Shown: positions 44,701 to 59,379 of the stretch, piece by piece | How the letters are laid out: every line of letters begins with the position of its first letter | Numbering within the stretch: position 1 is the first letter of the stretch | Assembly: GCF_000715075.1 (NCBI RefSeq) | Contig: NC_134082.1 | Location: 193,429,948-193,493,947, forward strand | From: Nicotiana tabacum | Taxonomy: Eukaryota > Streptophyta > Magnoliopsida > Solanales > Solanaceae | Reading direction: 5' to 3' | Length of the DNA stretch: 64,000 nucleotides | Made by a program: the position numbers and the translations under genes | Notes under the pieces: model-generated | Seen by the model: the letters and a program-made list of their open reading frames with translations, nothing else | Database searches by the model: none | Told to the model about the DNA's origin: nothing

Positions 44701-45661
44701 AAAATAATGAGATGAGCCTCGCCAAATAAAAATGCAAATTGCGGGGCCCTCAATAATTGGTCATAATAAATACTTAGAATTTGGGATGGACTGTTTAGTG
44801 AATTTCACTGCCTTCCCCAAAGATAATAACGCGTTAGACTCTTTAGACGCGATTTAATTAAATTACATTTTTAAACTCGGGTGCACATTTATGTGACCCA
44901 AATCCAAATCTCAACGAAGTCCAAATGTGTCTCTAATCACGGATACATTGATTGTGACGTGGTCCGAGATGCATGTCCATGACGTTGCCAATTCATTTTA
45001 AAAATAAAAATGAGATGAGCCTCGCCGAATAAAAAATACAAAATTGCGGGGCCCTCGGTAAATATTTGCTTTAAAATTGCTTAGACTTCGGGATGGACCG
45101 TTTAGCAAAATTTTACGGCCCTACCCAAAGTAAACGATACGCTAGTCGCTTTAGGCGCGCCTTTAATAATTTAATTTTCTTAAACTCGGGTGCACATTTA
45201 TGTGACCCAAATCCAAATCTCAACAGATTTGAAATATGCCAACAACCACGGGTGCATTGATGTGACATGGTTCGGTGTGTTTCCACGATGTTGCAATTCT
45301 TGATAAAAATAATAATAATGACAAAAACAGTTAAAAGTTAAAATTCGCACATAGGTTCAATATGTATTAAATCAGATAATCAAGCCGAATATGACAGTTG
45401 AGCGACCGTGCTAAAACCACGAAACTCGGGAATGCCTAACACCTTCTCCCGGTTTAGCAAAATTCCTTATTCGGATTTCTGGTTTGCAGACTGTAATACA
45501 GAGTCATTCTTTTCCTAGATTCGGGATTAAATTGGTGACTTGGGACACCCTAAATCTCCCAAGTGGCGACTCTGAAATAAATAAACAAATTCCGTTTCGA
45601 TTGTCCTTTAATTGGAAAAACTCCTTCACCCTTCGCGGGGGCGGAAAAGGGAGGTGTGACA
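41753..45661 (+). repeat. 3' LTR of element D (3909 bp)
   Basis: It starts TGTAAGTACGTGA after the PPT and ends GGAGGTGTGACA. It has the shared U5 (twice-repeated module at about 44695-45300, TGGCGACTCTG 45564-45574), a possible leader intron (43067-44422) and a short hairpin AACGAGA/TCTCGTT near 42956-42978. The three U3 sites and a clear TATA box of A-C were not found, so this is a different or decayed promoter type. A serine- and proline-rich open frame at 42519-43210 lies in the leader and is not credible as a gene. The next bases belong to an RTE LINE, so D landed in it (expected target duplicate GGGGT at 45662-45666). Confidence 0.85.
43067..44422 (+). other. Possible leader intron inside LTR D
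   Basis: Donor CG then GTTAGTGGG at 43067 (weak); acceptor TACCAG before GTACAC (AG 44421-44422). The length is 1356 bp. Confidence 0.3.
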
Positions 45662-45734
45662 GGGGTAAGTGGCTGCAGTCTAGGATGGTAGATTAAGGGC
45701 ATGTCCTCGTGTGGGGCTAGGGTAAAGGTGTGGG

Positions 45735-47852
45735 ATGGGAGGCAGGGGAGGTAGAAGGGGCAAGAGAGCCTATAGGTTGAGAATCGGGTCATGGAACATA
45801 GGTTCGCTGACGATTAAGTCCATAGAGTTGGCAAAGATCCTCCAGAAAAGGAAGATTAATATAACGTGTGTCCAGGAGACTAGGTGGGTTGGATCGAGGG
45901 AGAGAAACGCGGATGGGTATAAGTTGTGGTACTCTGGAGTCCACAGGGGTAAGAATGGAGTGGGTATCCTGGTTGATAGCCATCTTAGAGAGTCGGTGGT
46001 TGAGGTTAGGAGGGTGAATGATAGACTAATGACTATTAAATTGGTGGTGGGTGAGTGTACTTTAAATGTCATTAGCGCGTACGCGCCGCAAGTTGGCTAG
46101 GATGAGGAGATTAAAAGGCGCTTTTGGGAGGGGTTGGATGACATCGTTTGTAGCATTCCACCTTCTGAGAGGTTATTCATAGGAAGAGATTTCAATGGTC
46201 ATATTGGGTCGTCCGCAGGTGGTTATACTAAGGTGCATGGCGGCTTTGGTTTTGGGGAACAGAACGGAGGGGGCACTTCGCTGCTGGACTTTGCCAAGGC
46301 ATTCGATCTAGTGATTGCAAACTCAAGTTTTCCGAAGCGGGAGAAGCATTTGGTTACTTACCAAAGTTCGGCGGCGAAGACTCAGATAGACTATCTCCTC
46401 CTCCAGAGATGCGACAGAAGGTGGTGCGAGGATTGCAAAGTTATCCCAGGTGAAACCCTTGCAACACAATATCGGCTTTTGGTGATGGACATTGGTATTA
46501 CGATAAAGAGGAAGAAGAGGTCAGTACGAGGCCGCCCGAGGATTAGGTGGGGCTCCTTGACTGAGGATAAAGCTCAGGAGTTGGCAGGAAGGTTATCGGC
46601 AATGGGAGCTTGGAGAAGTAGTGGGGACGCAAACACTATGTGGTCGACGATGGCAGACAGCATAAAGAAGGCGGCGACAGAGGTGTTAGGTATATCTTCT
46701 GGACGCACCGATAGCCACAAAGGAGACTGGTGGTGGAATGTCGGTGTCCAAGGTAAAGTGGAAGCGAAGAAGGCGGCTTACCTGTGACTAGTAGGGAGCA
46801 CTGGCGAGGAGGAGAAGACAACAAACAGAGAGAGATATATGGTTGCTAGGAAGGAGGCGAAGATGGCAGTAATGGAGGCTAAGGCAACAACTTTTGCTCG
46901 TCTGTATGAGGAACTAGGGAACAAAGGCGGGGAGAAGAAGTTATTTCGACTCGCTAAGGTGAGAGAGAGGGTGGCTCGGGATCTGGACCAAGTGAGGTGC
47001 ATAAAAGATGATGACGGCAAAGTTTGGACGGGGGAGGACCAGATTAAGAGGAGATGGCAGTCCTACTTTCATAAACTTCTAAATGAAGAAGGGGATCAGG
47101 ATATTACACTAGGTGAATTGACGAATGCGGACAGCCCCCATGAATTAAGTTATTGTAGGGACATTGAGGGTGATGATGTCATGAAGGCAATGCGTAAGAT
47201 GAGGAGGGGCAGAGCTACCGGGCCAGACGAAATTCCGGTTGAACTTTGGAGAGGTGTGGGTAGAGCAGGCTTGGAATGGCTTACTGGGTTGTTTAATGTT
47301 ATATTTAAGACTAATAGGATGCCTGAAGAATGGAGGTGGAGTACAATGGTTCCGTTGTATAAGAACAAATGTGATATCCAGAGCTGTAACAACTATATGG
47401 GTATCAAATTAGTGAGTCATACCATGAAAGTCTGGGAGAGAGTGGTTGAAATGAGAGTGCGAAGGACGGTGTCTATTTCAGACAACCAGTTCGGGTTCAT
47501 GCCGGGGCGATCTACCACAGAAGCTATCCACCTTATTAGGAGGATGGTGGAACAATACAGGGATAAGAAGAAGGATCTTCACGTGGTGTTTATCGATCTA
47601 GAGAAAGCGTACGACAGGGTACCTAGGAAGGTCTTATGGAGCTGCTTAGAGGCTAAAGGGGTCCCGGTTGCATACATTAGGGTGATTAAAGACATGTATT
47701 ATGGAGCTAGGACTCAGGTTAGGACAGTAGGAGGTGACTCCGAGTATTTTCCGGTTGTTACAGGGTTGCACCAAGGGTCGGCGTTCAGCCCTTTCCTATT
47801 TGCCCTGGTGATGGATGCCATTACACATAATATTCAAGGGGAGGTGCCATAG
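45735..47852 (+). pseudogene. RTE LINE endonuclease-reverse transcriptase with stop codons
   Basis: A single frame interrupted by TAG (46098-46100), TGA (46785-46787) and TAG (47850-47852). The endonuclease part shows IGSWNIGSL, CVQETRW, NGVGILVD, YAPQVG and DFNGHIG. Two catalytic-region changes are visible: GRDFN where GGDFN is usual, and TQYRLL where a histidine (TQHRLL) is expected. The RT part (46839 onward) has [64 protein letters not shown] and [18 protein letters not shown]. In an active element this protein nicks DNA and primes cDNA synthesis on it. This copy cannot make it. Confidence 0.88.
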
Positions 47853-48646
47853 TGCATGCTATTTGCTGATGACATAATCCTAATTGACGAGACCCGACGC
47901 AGCGTCAATGAGAGGCTAGAGGTTTGGAGACAGGCCCTTGAGTCTAAAGGGTTCAGATTGAGCAGGACGAAGACGGAATACCTCGAGTGCAAATTTGGGG
48001 ATGGGCGACGGACGAGGGAGTAGAAGTGAGGCTTGAATCTCAAGTCATCCCTACGTGGGGTAGTTTCAAGTACCTTGGGTCAGTTATTCAGGGGACCGAG
48101 GAGATCGACGAGGATGTCACACACCGTATAGAGGTGGAGTAGATGAAGTGGAGGTTAGCGACGAGAGTCCTATGTTACAAGAAAGTGCCACCGTTACTAC
48201 AAGGTAAGTTTTATAGAGCAGTAGTTAGACATGCCATGTTGTATGGTACCGAGTGTTGGCCGGTTAAGAACCTACACATCCAGAAGATGCAAGTAGCAGA
48301 GATGAGGATGTTGAGGTGGATGTGCGGGCCCCAATAGAGGACAAGATTAGCAGAGATGAATAAGATTAGGAATGAAGATATTCGAGAGAGGGTGGGTGTG
48401 GCCCCAATAGAGGACAAGATGCGGGAAGCACGACTCAGATGGTTCGGGAACATTCAGAGGAGGTGCACTGATGCACCTATGAGGAGGTGTGAGCGATTGG
48501 TGGTGGTGTGTACGAGGAGAAGTAGAGGGAGACCTAAGAAGTATTGGGGAGAGGTGATCAAGCAGGACATGGCGCGACTTAGGATTACTGAGGACATGAC
48601 CCTAAACAGGGAATTGTGGAGGTCGAACATTAAGGTTGAAGGTTAG
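47853..48646 (+). pseudogene. RTE LINE reverse transcriptase end and C-terminal region
   Basis: This continues from the TAG at 47850 with [10 protein letters not shown] (the catalytic ADD is kept) up to about 48020. It then shifts to another frame (48143-48646: [70 protein letters not shown]). A stop at 48335-48337 and a repeated GGCCCCAATAGAGGACAAGA (near 48329 and 48400) mark a small local duplication or conversion. Confidence 0.8.
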
Positions 48647-49019
48647 GGGGATGTTGTGAATATCTATACAGCGCACTAGAGTGAGACTAGCCCGTTAGGA
48701 GTTAGGCTTAGGATACTACTGGTTAGCTACTGATGCAGGGCTTTATACGCTGGATATTAGTTTACCTTCCATCTCTCTCGTATTTTCTATATTCTCTTAT
48801 ATGGCTGTTATTTTGCTATTTTAATTTCTTTTATGTATGTTATGTATTTTATGTTATTATATATCAATAGTACTAATATATCGTCATTTGGTGCTTTCTT
48901 GAGCTGAGGGTCTCCTGGAAACAGCCTCTCTGCCCTCGGGGTAGGGGTAAGGTCTGCGTACATACTACCCTCCTCAGACCTCACTTGTGGGATTATACTG
49001 GGATGTTGTTGTTGTTGTT
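48647..49019 (+). other. 3' UTR and TTG tail of the RTE LINE
   Basis: No open frame. It ends with GGGATGTTGTTGTTGTTGTT at about 49001-49019. This is the region most similar to TS-type SINE tails (from memory). Confidence 0.7.
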
Positions 49020-49583
49020 ACTGACAGATTTAATAATACTACCTATATATCTTGAAAATTAACGTTAAGGAAGAATTAAATATACGAATATATTATAAAA
49101 ATATTAAATGAAATAATATAAAATTTATTTTAATTTTAAGTAAATAACCTAGGTAAATTTATATATATTATATAATATAGAAGGTATCACATAAATGGGA
49201 TGGTTTATAATGTCAAGGGAATAATAGACTTTTTAGGTGAAATTTTTATAAAATCTGGTCAAAGTGACTACTGTGATAACTAGAGAATAGTAAAATGATT
49301 TTTGTGTAACAAAAGAAAGAAAAGCGACTTTTGGATAAGATAATAAACACAAAGTTGAAGGACTTTTACCTACCAAAAAAAAGACGTTTGGGTAATGAAT
49401 ACAAAGTTGAATGACTAACTATAAATTTTACTCGAGTAGTACCTACGAAACAAATTTAAACTTTGTGACAAAACACAAAATCCTTAATTAATCAATCTCA
49501 ATCCCAAACTAATTGGAGTTTGAACAAAATAACAAAGAAAATGAGAAAATTAACAAAAAGGCAATTAATTATGTCTAAGAATG
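49020..49583. other. AT-rich spacer between the LINE and the kinase gene
   Basis: About 560 bp with no credible frame or recognised repeat. The right side is presumably the 3' untranslated region of the kinase gene (minus strand). Confidence 0.6.
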
Positions 49584-52992
<3,409 letters not shown>

Positions 52993-54164
52993 GGCTGTTT
53001 AATCTGCTCGATATATTAAAGCTTATATATTTTGAAGAAAATAAAACAGATAGAATGGTTGGCTACAAGTGATAAGCAGATTGTGATAGTAAATTGGGTG
53101 CTGAATATGTGAGATATTCGCTCACAAGCCCTGATTGCAAGAGCTTGAAAGAGTAAATAGAGCAAGAAAAAACGTGTCGTGGAAGGGGGCAGCGGACTAC
53201 AATTGCGTGAGCAGAAAAAATTACTCCATTTCATTTTTAAGTGTTTATTATCATAAATTTCAAATATTTTTTCTTTCTTAAATTTCATATATTCAAACAA
53301 ACTATTAGTCATATAACACTGGAATAGCTATTTCTAAGAACCACATTAATCAAAGGAAAAAAAGGAGATTAATGTCAAGGTTTGACTTGGTCTTTGGAAT
53401 TTTCTTCTTTTCTTTTCAAAAGAGAGCTCGGATGCACTATATATTTTTTATTCTTGGAGTTGACAAATTGACTCTTACTAAATTTATTGAATTCAACAAC
53501 TATAATTTATTGGGGTGATGGGACAGGAGTGGGTAGGAACACGCCACCATGACAAAGGGGGAAATTTTGGCGTGCTACTTGCTTATCTTTTAACGTTTCA
53601 ACTTAATCTGATTCTAGAAAAGGAACTCACGGGGTCATTTGGTTGGTGGGATAAGAGACCGCAATCCTGAGATAAAATGCGGGATTATTTTATAGGTATT
53701 TGCCTATTTTGCATATAATGTGTAACAACTTTTCAAAACTCATTCTTCTTCCTTTGCTCATCCATTCTATCCACCCCTCCTCTCTTCTTCACTGATAACA
53801 AACAGAGCACAACACAAAGTTTTAAGATTTATTTTTCTAGATTCTTCTTCTAGAATAAAAAACATACATCGATTAGAACACCAATTATAGGTAACCGAGG
53901 AGGTATATTGAGTCGTGCATATAATTCAAACCATGTGACATTGTTGATGGTTATGATGTTGCCATCATAAAAACACCAACACGACTTTTATAGCTAAGAA
54001 TATTTATTCAGTAAATGGAAACGTTGAAGTTATTTAATGGCAGATTTGCACAATAGGATCATTTCGTGTAACTATTTAAGTTTTGACCCCGTTTTAAAAA
54101 AGTTAGCAAAAATAACTTGTACGCGAAAAGCTGATCTTGCGGGTTGGTACTTAACAGCTTGTTG
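52993..54164 (-). promoter_or_regulatory. Upstream region of the CRK gene with W-box-like sites
   Basis: About 1.2 kb with no gene. TTGACT, which fits the WRKY-binding W box TTGAC(C/T), occurs on the plus strand at 53382-53387 and 53468-53473, some 400-480 bp from the ATG. CRK genes are often WRKY-responsive, but these are short motifs and could be chance. No clear TATA box was assigned. Confidence 0.3.
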
Positions 54165-54592
54165 GGATGGTTGTTATATATCGTTTCATAATATATCGTA
54201 TCGTATTGTATTGTACTCGTATTGTATTGTAATGTATTGTTTGATGTATAAAATGTTTGGATAGATTGCATTTTTTGCCGTATGTTATGCACTAACAATA
54301 TAAAGAATAAACTTGTAATATTATAATAAAAAAATAGGCATGAGGTATAATTATTGTATAAAAGGTATGATAAAAAATAAAATAGAATTATTTAATAATA
54401 TAGAAAGGCAAGATGAGAAAAAAAAAGGTAACGATGCGACCACACCAAATCAGTAGTTTAATAAATTGGCACTTTTCGTCGTTACATAAAGACGAATTTA
54501 ATGATAGGATACAATAAAATTTAAGTAACAATCAAAACAAACAATATATTTAAAGTAACAATATGATACAATACAATAGGTAACAACCATCC
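54165..54592. mobile_element. Candidate MITE (about 430 bp)
   Basis: GGATGGTTGTTA at 54165-54176 is repeated in inverse at 54581-54592. The inner flanks are both rich in TATTGTAT/ATACAATA. The body is AT-rich without a frame. I could not identify a convincing target duplication, so the superfamily is open (hAT-like is possible). Confidence 0.5.
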
Positions 54593-54649
54593 TGTGGACA
54601 TTGGAAGTTCTTATGGATAAGCGAAGACTTGTCTCTCACGAGTCATAAC

Positions 54650-54994
54650 TGTTGCGGAAGCCAAATGTATATAGTGTGAATAAGTCACAACTGTTATACC
54701 AAAAATTATGACAGCCACCAAATAATAAATAAGACAATAAAGCAATAATAAGAGAAACACCAGAATTTACGAGGTTCAGCCAATTTTGCCTACTCCTCGG
54801 ACACAACCAATATTTTATTCCACTCCAAAAATACAAGTGAAATAATACTAAAGAGAGAAAATACAAATGCCTTAAGAAAATAAAAAGGCAAATGAGAGGT
54901 GTGTTTAAATCCTAAACATTAGGCCTCCTTTTATAGGAAAAAATTCCCAACCCCAAATTGTCACCCACCGATGTGGGACTTTTGACAATCAACA
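54650..54994 (-). repeat. 3' LTR of a Tnt1/Tork-like copia element (345 bp)
   Basis: On the minus strand it starts TGTTGATTGTC at 54994 after a PPT-like AAAGTGGAGATT (about 55006-54995) and ends GCTTCCGCAACA at 54650, giving TGTTG...CAACA ends. CTATAAAAGGAGG provides a TATA box (about 54930). No matching 5' LTR is present in the window. Confidence 0.75.
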
Positions 54995-55145
54995 AATCTC
55001 CACTTTGGCAAAATTCCACGTCTTCAATTTTCTCTCAATAACGAATTTTGGTTGTGTCTTCATCTTCAATATTCAGTGTTCAACAATGTTGATCAAATCC
55101 AAACAATGTTGAAACTTGACCGCAGTCACCACCTTTGTCAGCATA

Positions 55146-56108
55146 TCAGCAGGATTCTCTGTAATATTGAATTTTCTTCACCGTGACTCCACCTTCTTCT
55201 ATGATTTCTGGTACAAAATGATACCGAACATCAATGTGCTTCGTCCTTGCATGATAAACTTGGTTCTTCGCTAATTGAATAGCACTTTGACTATCACAAA
55301 AAATTGTGATACTTTTTTGTTCAACACCAAGATCCTTTAGCAATCCTTGAAGCCAAATTGCCTCATTTACAGCCTCTGTAATAGCCATGTACTCTGGCTC
55401 TATTGTAGACAAAGCAACTGTTGACTGCAAAGTAGACTTCCAACTAACTGGTGCCTTTGCAAAAGTAAACACATAACCAGTAGTTGATCTTCGTTTGTCC
55501 AGATCACCCGCAAAATCTGAGTCACAGTATCCAACTACAGACTGATTGCATTCCTGCTCAAAAACTAACCCAACATCTACAATATTATGAATATACCGTA
55601 GAATCCACTTCACAGCTTGCCAATGCTCCTTTCCTGGATTATGCATATATCTGCTAATAACTTTAATAACTTGTGAAATGTCAAGTCTCGTACAGACCAT
55701 TGCATACATCAAGCTACCAACAACATTTGCGTATGGTACCTTTGACATATACTCTCGTTCAGCTTCATCTTTCGGCGACATAGTAGTATTAAGCTTAAAA
55801 TGGGGAGCAAGTGGAGTACTAACTGGCTTAGTCTTTTCATCTATGCCAAAACGTTGTAGTATTCTTTTCAAATATTCTTTCTGAGATAAATAGAGTTTCT
55901 TTGAACGTCTATCTCTTATTATCTCCATGCCAAGAATTTTCTTTGCCTTACCCAGATCCTTCATCTCGAACTCCTTCTTCAGTTGAATCTTCAACTTATC
56001 AATTTCTTCCGAATTCTTGGAAGCTATCAACATATCAGCAACATATATGAGAAGATATATAAAGGAACAATCTTTAAACTTGCACAAATACACACAATGA
56101 TCGTATTT
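55146..56108 (-). pseudogene. Copia RT C-terminal half and RNase H
   Basis: It runs from KYDHCVY to VTVKKIQ. The RT active site reads YVAD where copia elements have YVDD, so the first catalytic aspartate is replaced by alanine (codon GCT near 56050). RNase H motifs YCDSDFAGD, STTGYVF, FCDSQSAIQLAKN and ARTKHIDVRYHFV are present. A frameshift near 55167 breaks the last 30 or so residues, which continue in the next frame to about 55079. The right end abuts the solo LTR, and the two halves of RT are in phase across it. Confidence 0.88.
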
Positions 56109-56113
56109 GCTTC
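56109..56113. repeat. Target-site duplication of the solo LTR, left copy
   Basis: GCTTC, repeated at 58906-58910 on the other side. Confidence 0.85.
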
Positions 56114-58905
56114 TGTCACGACCCGGATTTCCCACCATCAGGTGTCGTGATGGCGCCTACTATCGGAGCTAGGCAAGCTAAAAGTTTAAAACACCTTTTC
56201 TGCTTTCTTTTAACAATATAATAAGCGAGACAAAATCTAAGCGGAAGACTTTAAATTTAAAACAACTGCAAACCAAAAGTGCAGAAGTTTGAACCAAAAT
56301 GCTACCCAGAGTTTGGTGTCACTAGCTCACGGACTACTACAAAATGCTACAAATAATGTCTGAAAGGAAAAATTACATCATGTTTGTCTGATACAAGATA
56401 AACAAACGAGAAACATGGAAAGGGACTTCGGCCTGCGAATGCCAGCTAGGCTACCTCGAGAGTCCCTGGACTGAAGATAGCTCCCAAAAGTCCTACTGCT
56501 GCGGTCCGAAAGCTGGTCCCTGATCTGTGCACAAAATGCACAGAGTGTAGCATCAGCACAACCGACCCCATGTGCTGGTAAGTGCCTGGCCTAACCCCGG
56601 CGAAGTAGTGACAAGGCTAGACAGGACCTACCACAATTAACCTGTACATATATATATAACGAGTGCAAGAAAACAATAACAAGATAATACAAGTAAAGCT
56701 GGGAGGGGACATGCTATCGGGGAGGATCCCATAATATCATATATAAGTGGACGACGTGCCACACGATCCCATAATATCATATATAAGTGGACGGCGTGCC
56801 ACACGATCCCATAATATCATATATAAGTGGACGGCGTGCCACACGATCCCATAATATCATATATAAGTGGACGGCGTGCCACACGATCCCATAATATCAT
56901 ATATAAGTGGACGACGTGCCACACGATCCCATAATATCATATATAATATCTGACTTCATATAGTAGACCCCTTCAGGGGAGGATAACAACTCAATACCTT
57001 TAACCCGGCAAGGGTACAGCTAACAGCCCAAAATATCCCGACAAGGGAGAGTATATATCAGTCTACACATCCCGGCAAGGGAGTACTCACAACACATTCT
57101 CTTTTTAAATCACTTCTTCCTCAACTAACACATTCATGTTCGAGCTAACGCTCCAAAAGTACATCAATCACAATTCTACCTCAATCGTTCACATTATATG
57201 AAACTCATCAAGTAAACAAGGAGATTGTGTCACATTATTCGAATTAAAAGCAGTTAAGACTCACGGTCATGCTAGACTCCGGTGCATAGATAACTGTCAC
57301 CATGCCTATACACCGTACTCCACATTAGCAAGTAGCAAATAACATCCTAATCCTATTCCCTCAAGCCAAAGTTAGAACAAACACTTACCTCGATGCCTTG
57401 AACACCACTCAAGTCTCAATTATAGCTTTACTTCTTGATTCCACCACCAATCCGCTCGAATCTAGTCATAAGTTACTTAATTACATTAATAATTACTAAA
57501 TGGATCAATCTCAATGCATGAAAATAATTTTTACAAGGTTTTTTCCAAAAAGGTCAAAAATACCCCCAGACCCACGTGGTCGAAACTCGAGGTTCGGACC
57601 AAAACCCGGTTACTCATTCCCCCATGAATCCAAATATATGATTTGTTTTGAAATCGGACCCCAAATTGAGGTCCAACTTCTCCATTTGTAGAAAACCTAG
57701 GTTCTACCCAAAACACTTAATTCCACCCATGAAAATCTTTGATTTGAAGTTGAAATTATGTTAAAAGACGTTAAGGAATAAAGAAATTGAGTTAGAAATC
57801 ACTTACCAATCGTTTTGGAGAAGAAAAGTTGTTTGGAAAATCGCCTCTTAGGTTTTGGGTTTTTGAAAAAGTGGAAAAATGACTGAAAATCCCGTATATA
57901 TATATTTTTGCTGGGGGCTGGCGTGGACCGCGCAGAAATGCACCGCGGCCGCGTGACTGCCAGCACGGACCGTGTGGAAATGTACCGCGGCCACGCCGAG
58001 AGAGGGAAGAAGTGGGCTCTCTCTGAACCCACCCAGCACGGACAATACTGATTTGGTGCGCGGCCGCGCTGGTCGACCGAGCTACCCCCTCTGAACCCCA
58101 CCACACGGACCGCACAGAAACGTGCCGCGGCCGCGTGGCTGCCAGCGCGGACCGCGCGGAAATAGCCGCGGCCGCGCCGGACCTGCAACACCTGAACCTG
58201 TATTTTTTTAAGTTTAAGAACCCCCGGGCCCCACTCGAAACTCACCCGAGCCCTCGGGGCTCCAAACCAAACATGCACACAACCTTAAAACATCTTACGG
58301 ACTTACTCATGCTATCAAATCGCCAAGATAACATCATATACATAGGATCAAGCCTCAAAATACATGGTTTTCTTTCAACGTTCATAAAACTCAAATTCCC
58401 CATTTTAAGTCCGAAACACGCCATATGACGTCCATTTTTAGCCAAACTTTACATATAGTGCTTAAAACATATTTAACGCTCGTACCGGGCGTCAGAACCA
58501 AAATACGATCCCGATACCACAGTTTTCCGATCAATTTTCTTCTTCATTTTCCTTAATAAATTTCAGAAAATAATTTCACACAAAAATTCATTTCTCGGGC
58601 TTGGGACCTCGGAATTTAATTCCGGGCACACGCCCAAGTCCCATATTTTCCTACGGACCCTCCGGGACCGTCGAATCACAGGTCCGGGTCTGTTTTACCC
58701 AAAATGTTGACCGAAGTCAATATTATGCATATTAATATCAAAATTCATCAAAGTTTTCACAAAATTCGCATATTCTAACATAAAAACTTTCTGGCTACGC
58801 GCTCGAACTGCGCAGGCAAATTGAGGCAACTAAAAGCGAGGTTTTCAGGGCCTCGGAAGCATGGAACTAGGAAGAATTACGGTGATGACCCTTTGGGTCG
58901 TCACA
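56114..58905 (-). mobile_element. Solo LTR (2792 bp) inside the copia element
   Basis: The ends are TGTCACGACCC (56114) and GGGTCGTCACA (58905), so on the minus strand it runs TGTGACGACCC...GGGTCGTGACA with TG...CA termini and a 5-bp duplication GCTTC. It has no gag or pol. This fits a solo LTR left by recombination between two LTRs, probably of a Ty3-gypsy element. It contains a 40-bp tandem repeat (56725-56948), an ATATATATATTTT stretch (57895-57907, a possible minus-strand TATA) and a GC-rich block (57910-58190) with recurring GGACCGCGCAGAAATG/ACCGCGGCCGCG motifs. The rest has no credible gene. Confidence 0.85.
56725..56948. repeat. 40-bp tandem repeat in the solo LTR
   Basis: About 5.5 nearly identical copies of a 40-bp unit (GATCCCATAATATCATATAT, then AAGTGGACGGCGTGCCACAC). 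GACG and GGCG variants alternate at one site. Confidence 0.9.
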
Positions 58906-59379
58906 GCTTCTCTTGTACCCTTGCTGCAACATAAACTTTTCAAATCGTTTGTACCATTGTCTAGAATATTGTTTCAACCCGTACAACGATTTTTCAAGTT
59001 TGCACACCATATTTTCTTTTCCAACAACTTTGAATCCATCTGGCTGAGTCATGTAGATTTCCTCCTCCAAGTTTCCATGTAAAAACGCAGTTTTTACATC
59101 CATCTGAACTAGTTCCAAATCCAATTGTGCTACCAAAGCCAACATAATTCTAATGGAGGAATGTTTTACAACTGGAGAAAATACTTCATTGTAATCAATT
59201 CCCTCCTTTTGAGCATATCCTTTGGCCACCAATCTTGCTTTGTAGAGAACATCTTCTTGGTTAGGAAATCCTTCTTTCCTTGCAAATACCCATTTGCACC
59301 CAATTGCTTTCTTTCCCTTCGGGAGATTGGCCAATCTCCATGTATGATTCTGATGAAGGGACTGTATTTCATCATTCAT
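58906..59379 (-). pseudogene. Copia reverse transcriptase, N-terminal half
   Basis: MNDEIQSLHQNHTW, KAIGCKWVF, RLVAKGYAQKEGIDYNEVFSPV, QMDVKTAFLHGNLEEEIYM and LYGLKQ are typical of copia RT. The region is open and ends at KRS, where the solo LTR begins. It would continue in phase into 56108. RT copies element RNA; this copy is split and, downstream, lacks a catalytic residue. Confidence 0.88.

Larger units (their letters stand above)
45662..49019 (+). mobile_element. RTE-type LINE, 5'-interrupted and decayed
   Basis: A non-LTR retrotransposon with an apurinic-type endonuclease and a reverse transcriptase in one reading frame, followed by a 3' UTR. It ends in a short TTG repeat (49002-49019). 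RTE elements typically end in such short repeats. The sequence just before the tail (GTCTGCGTACA, ACCTCACTTGTGGGATT) resembles, from memory, the 3' end of tobacco TS SINEs, which borrow RTE machinery. The 5' end is cut by element D. Confidence 0.85.

Noticed and set aside
45735..46100. Host gene for a craniofacial development protein 2-like endonuclease
   Set aside because: That label is often given to RTE LINE endonucleases. It continues into an RT in the same frame.
56114..58905. DNA transposon with inverted ends TGTCACGACCC/GGGTCGTCACA
   Set aside because: The ends are also TG...CA with a 5-bp duplication, no transposase, and a promoter-like layout. A solo LTR fits better.
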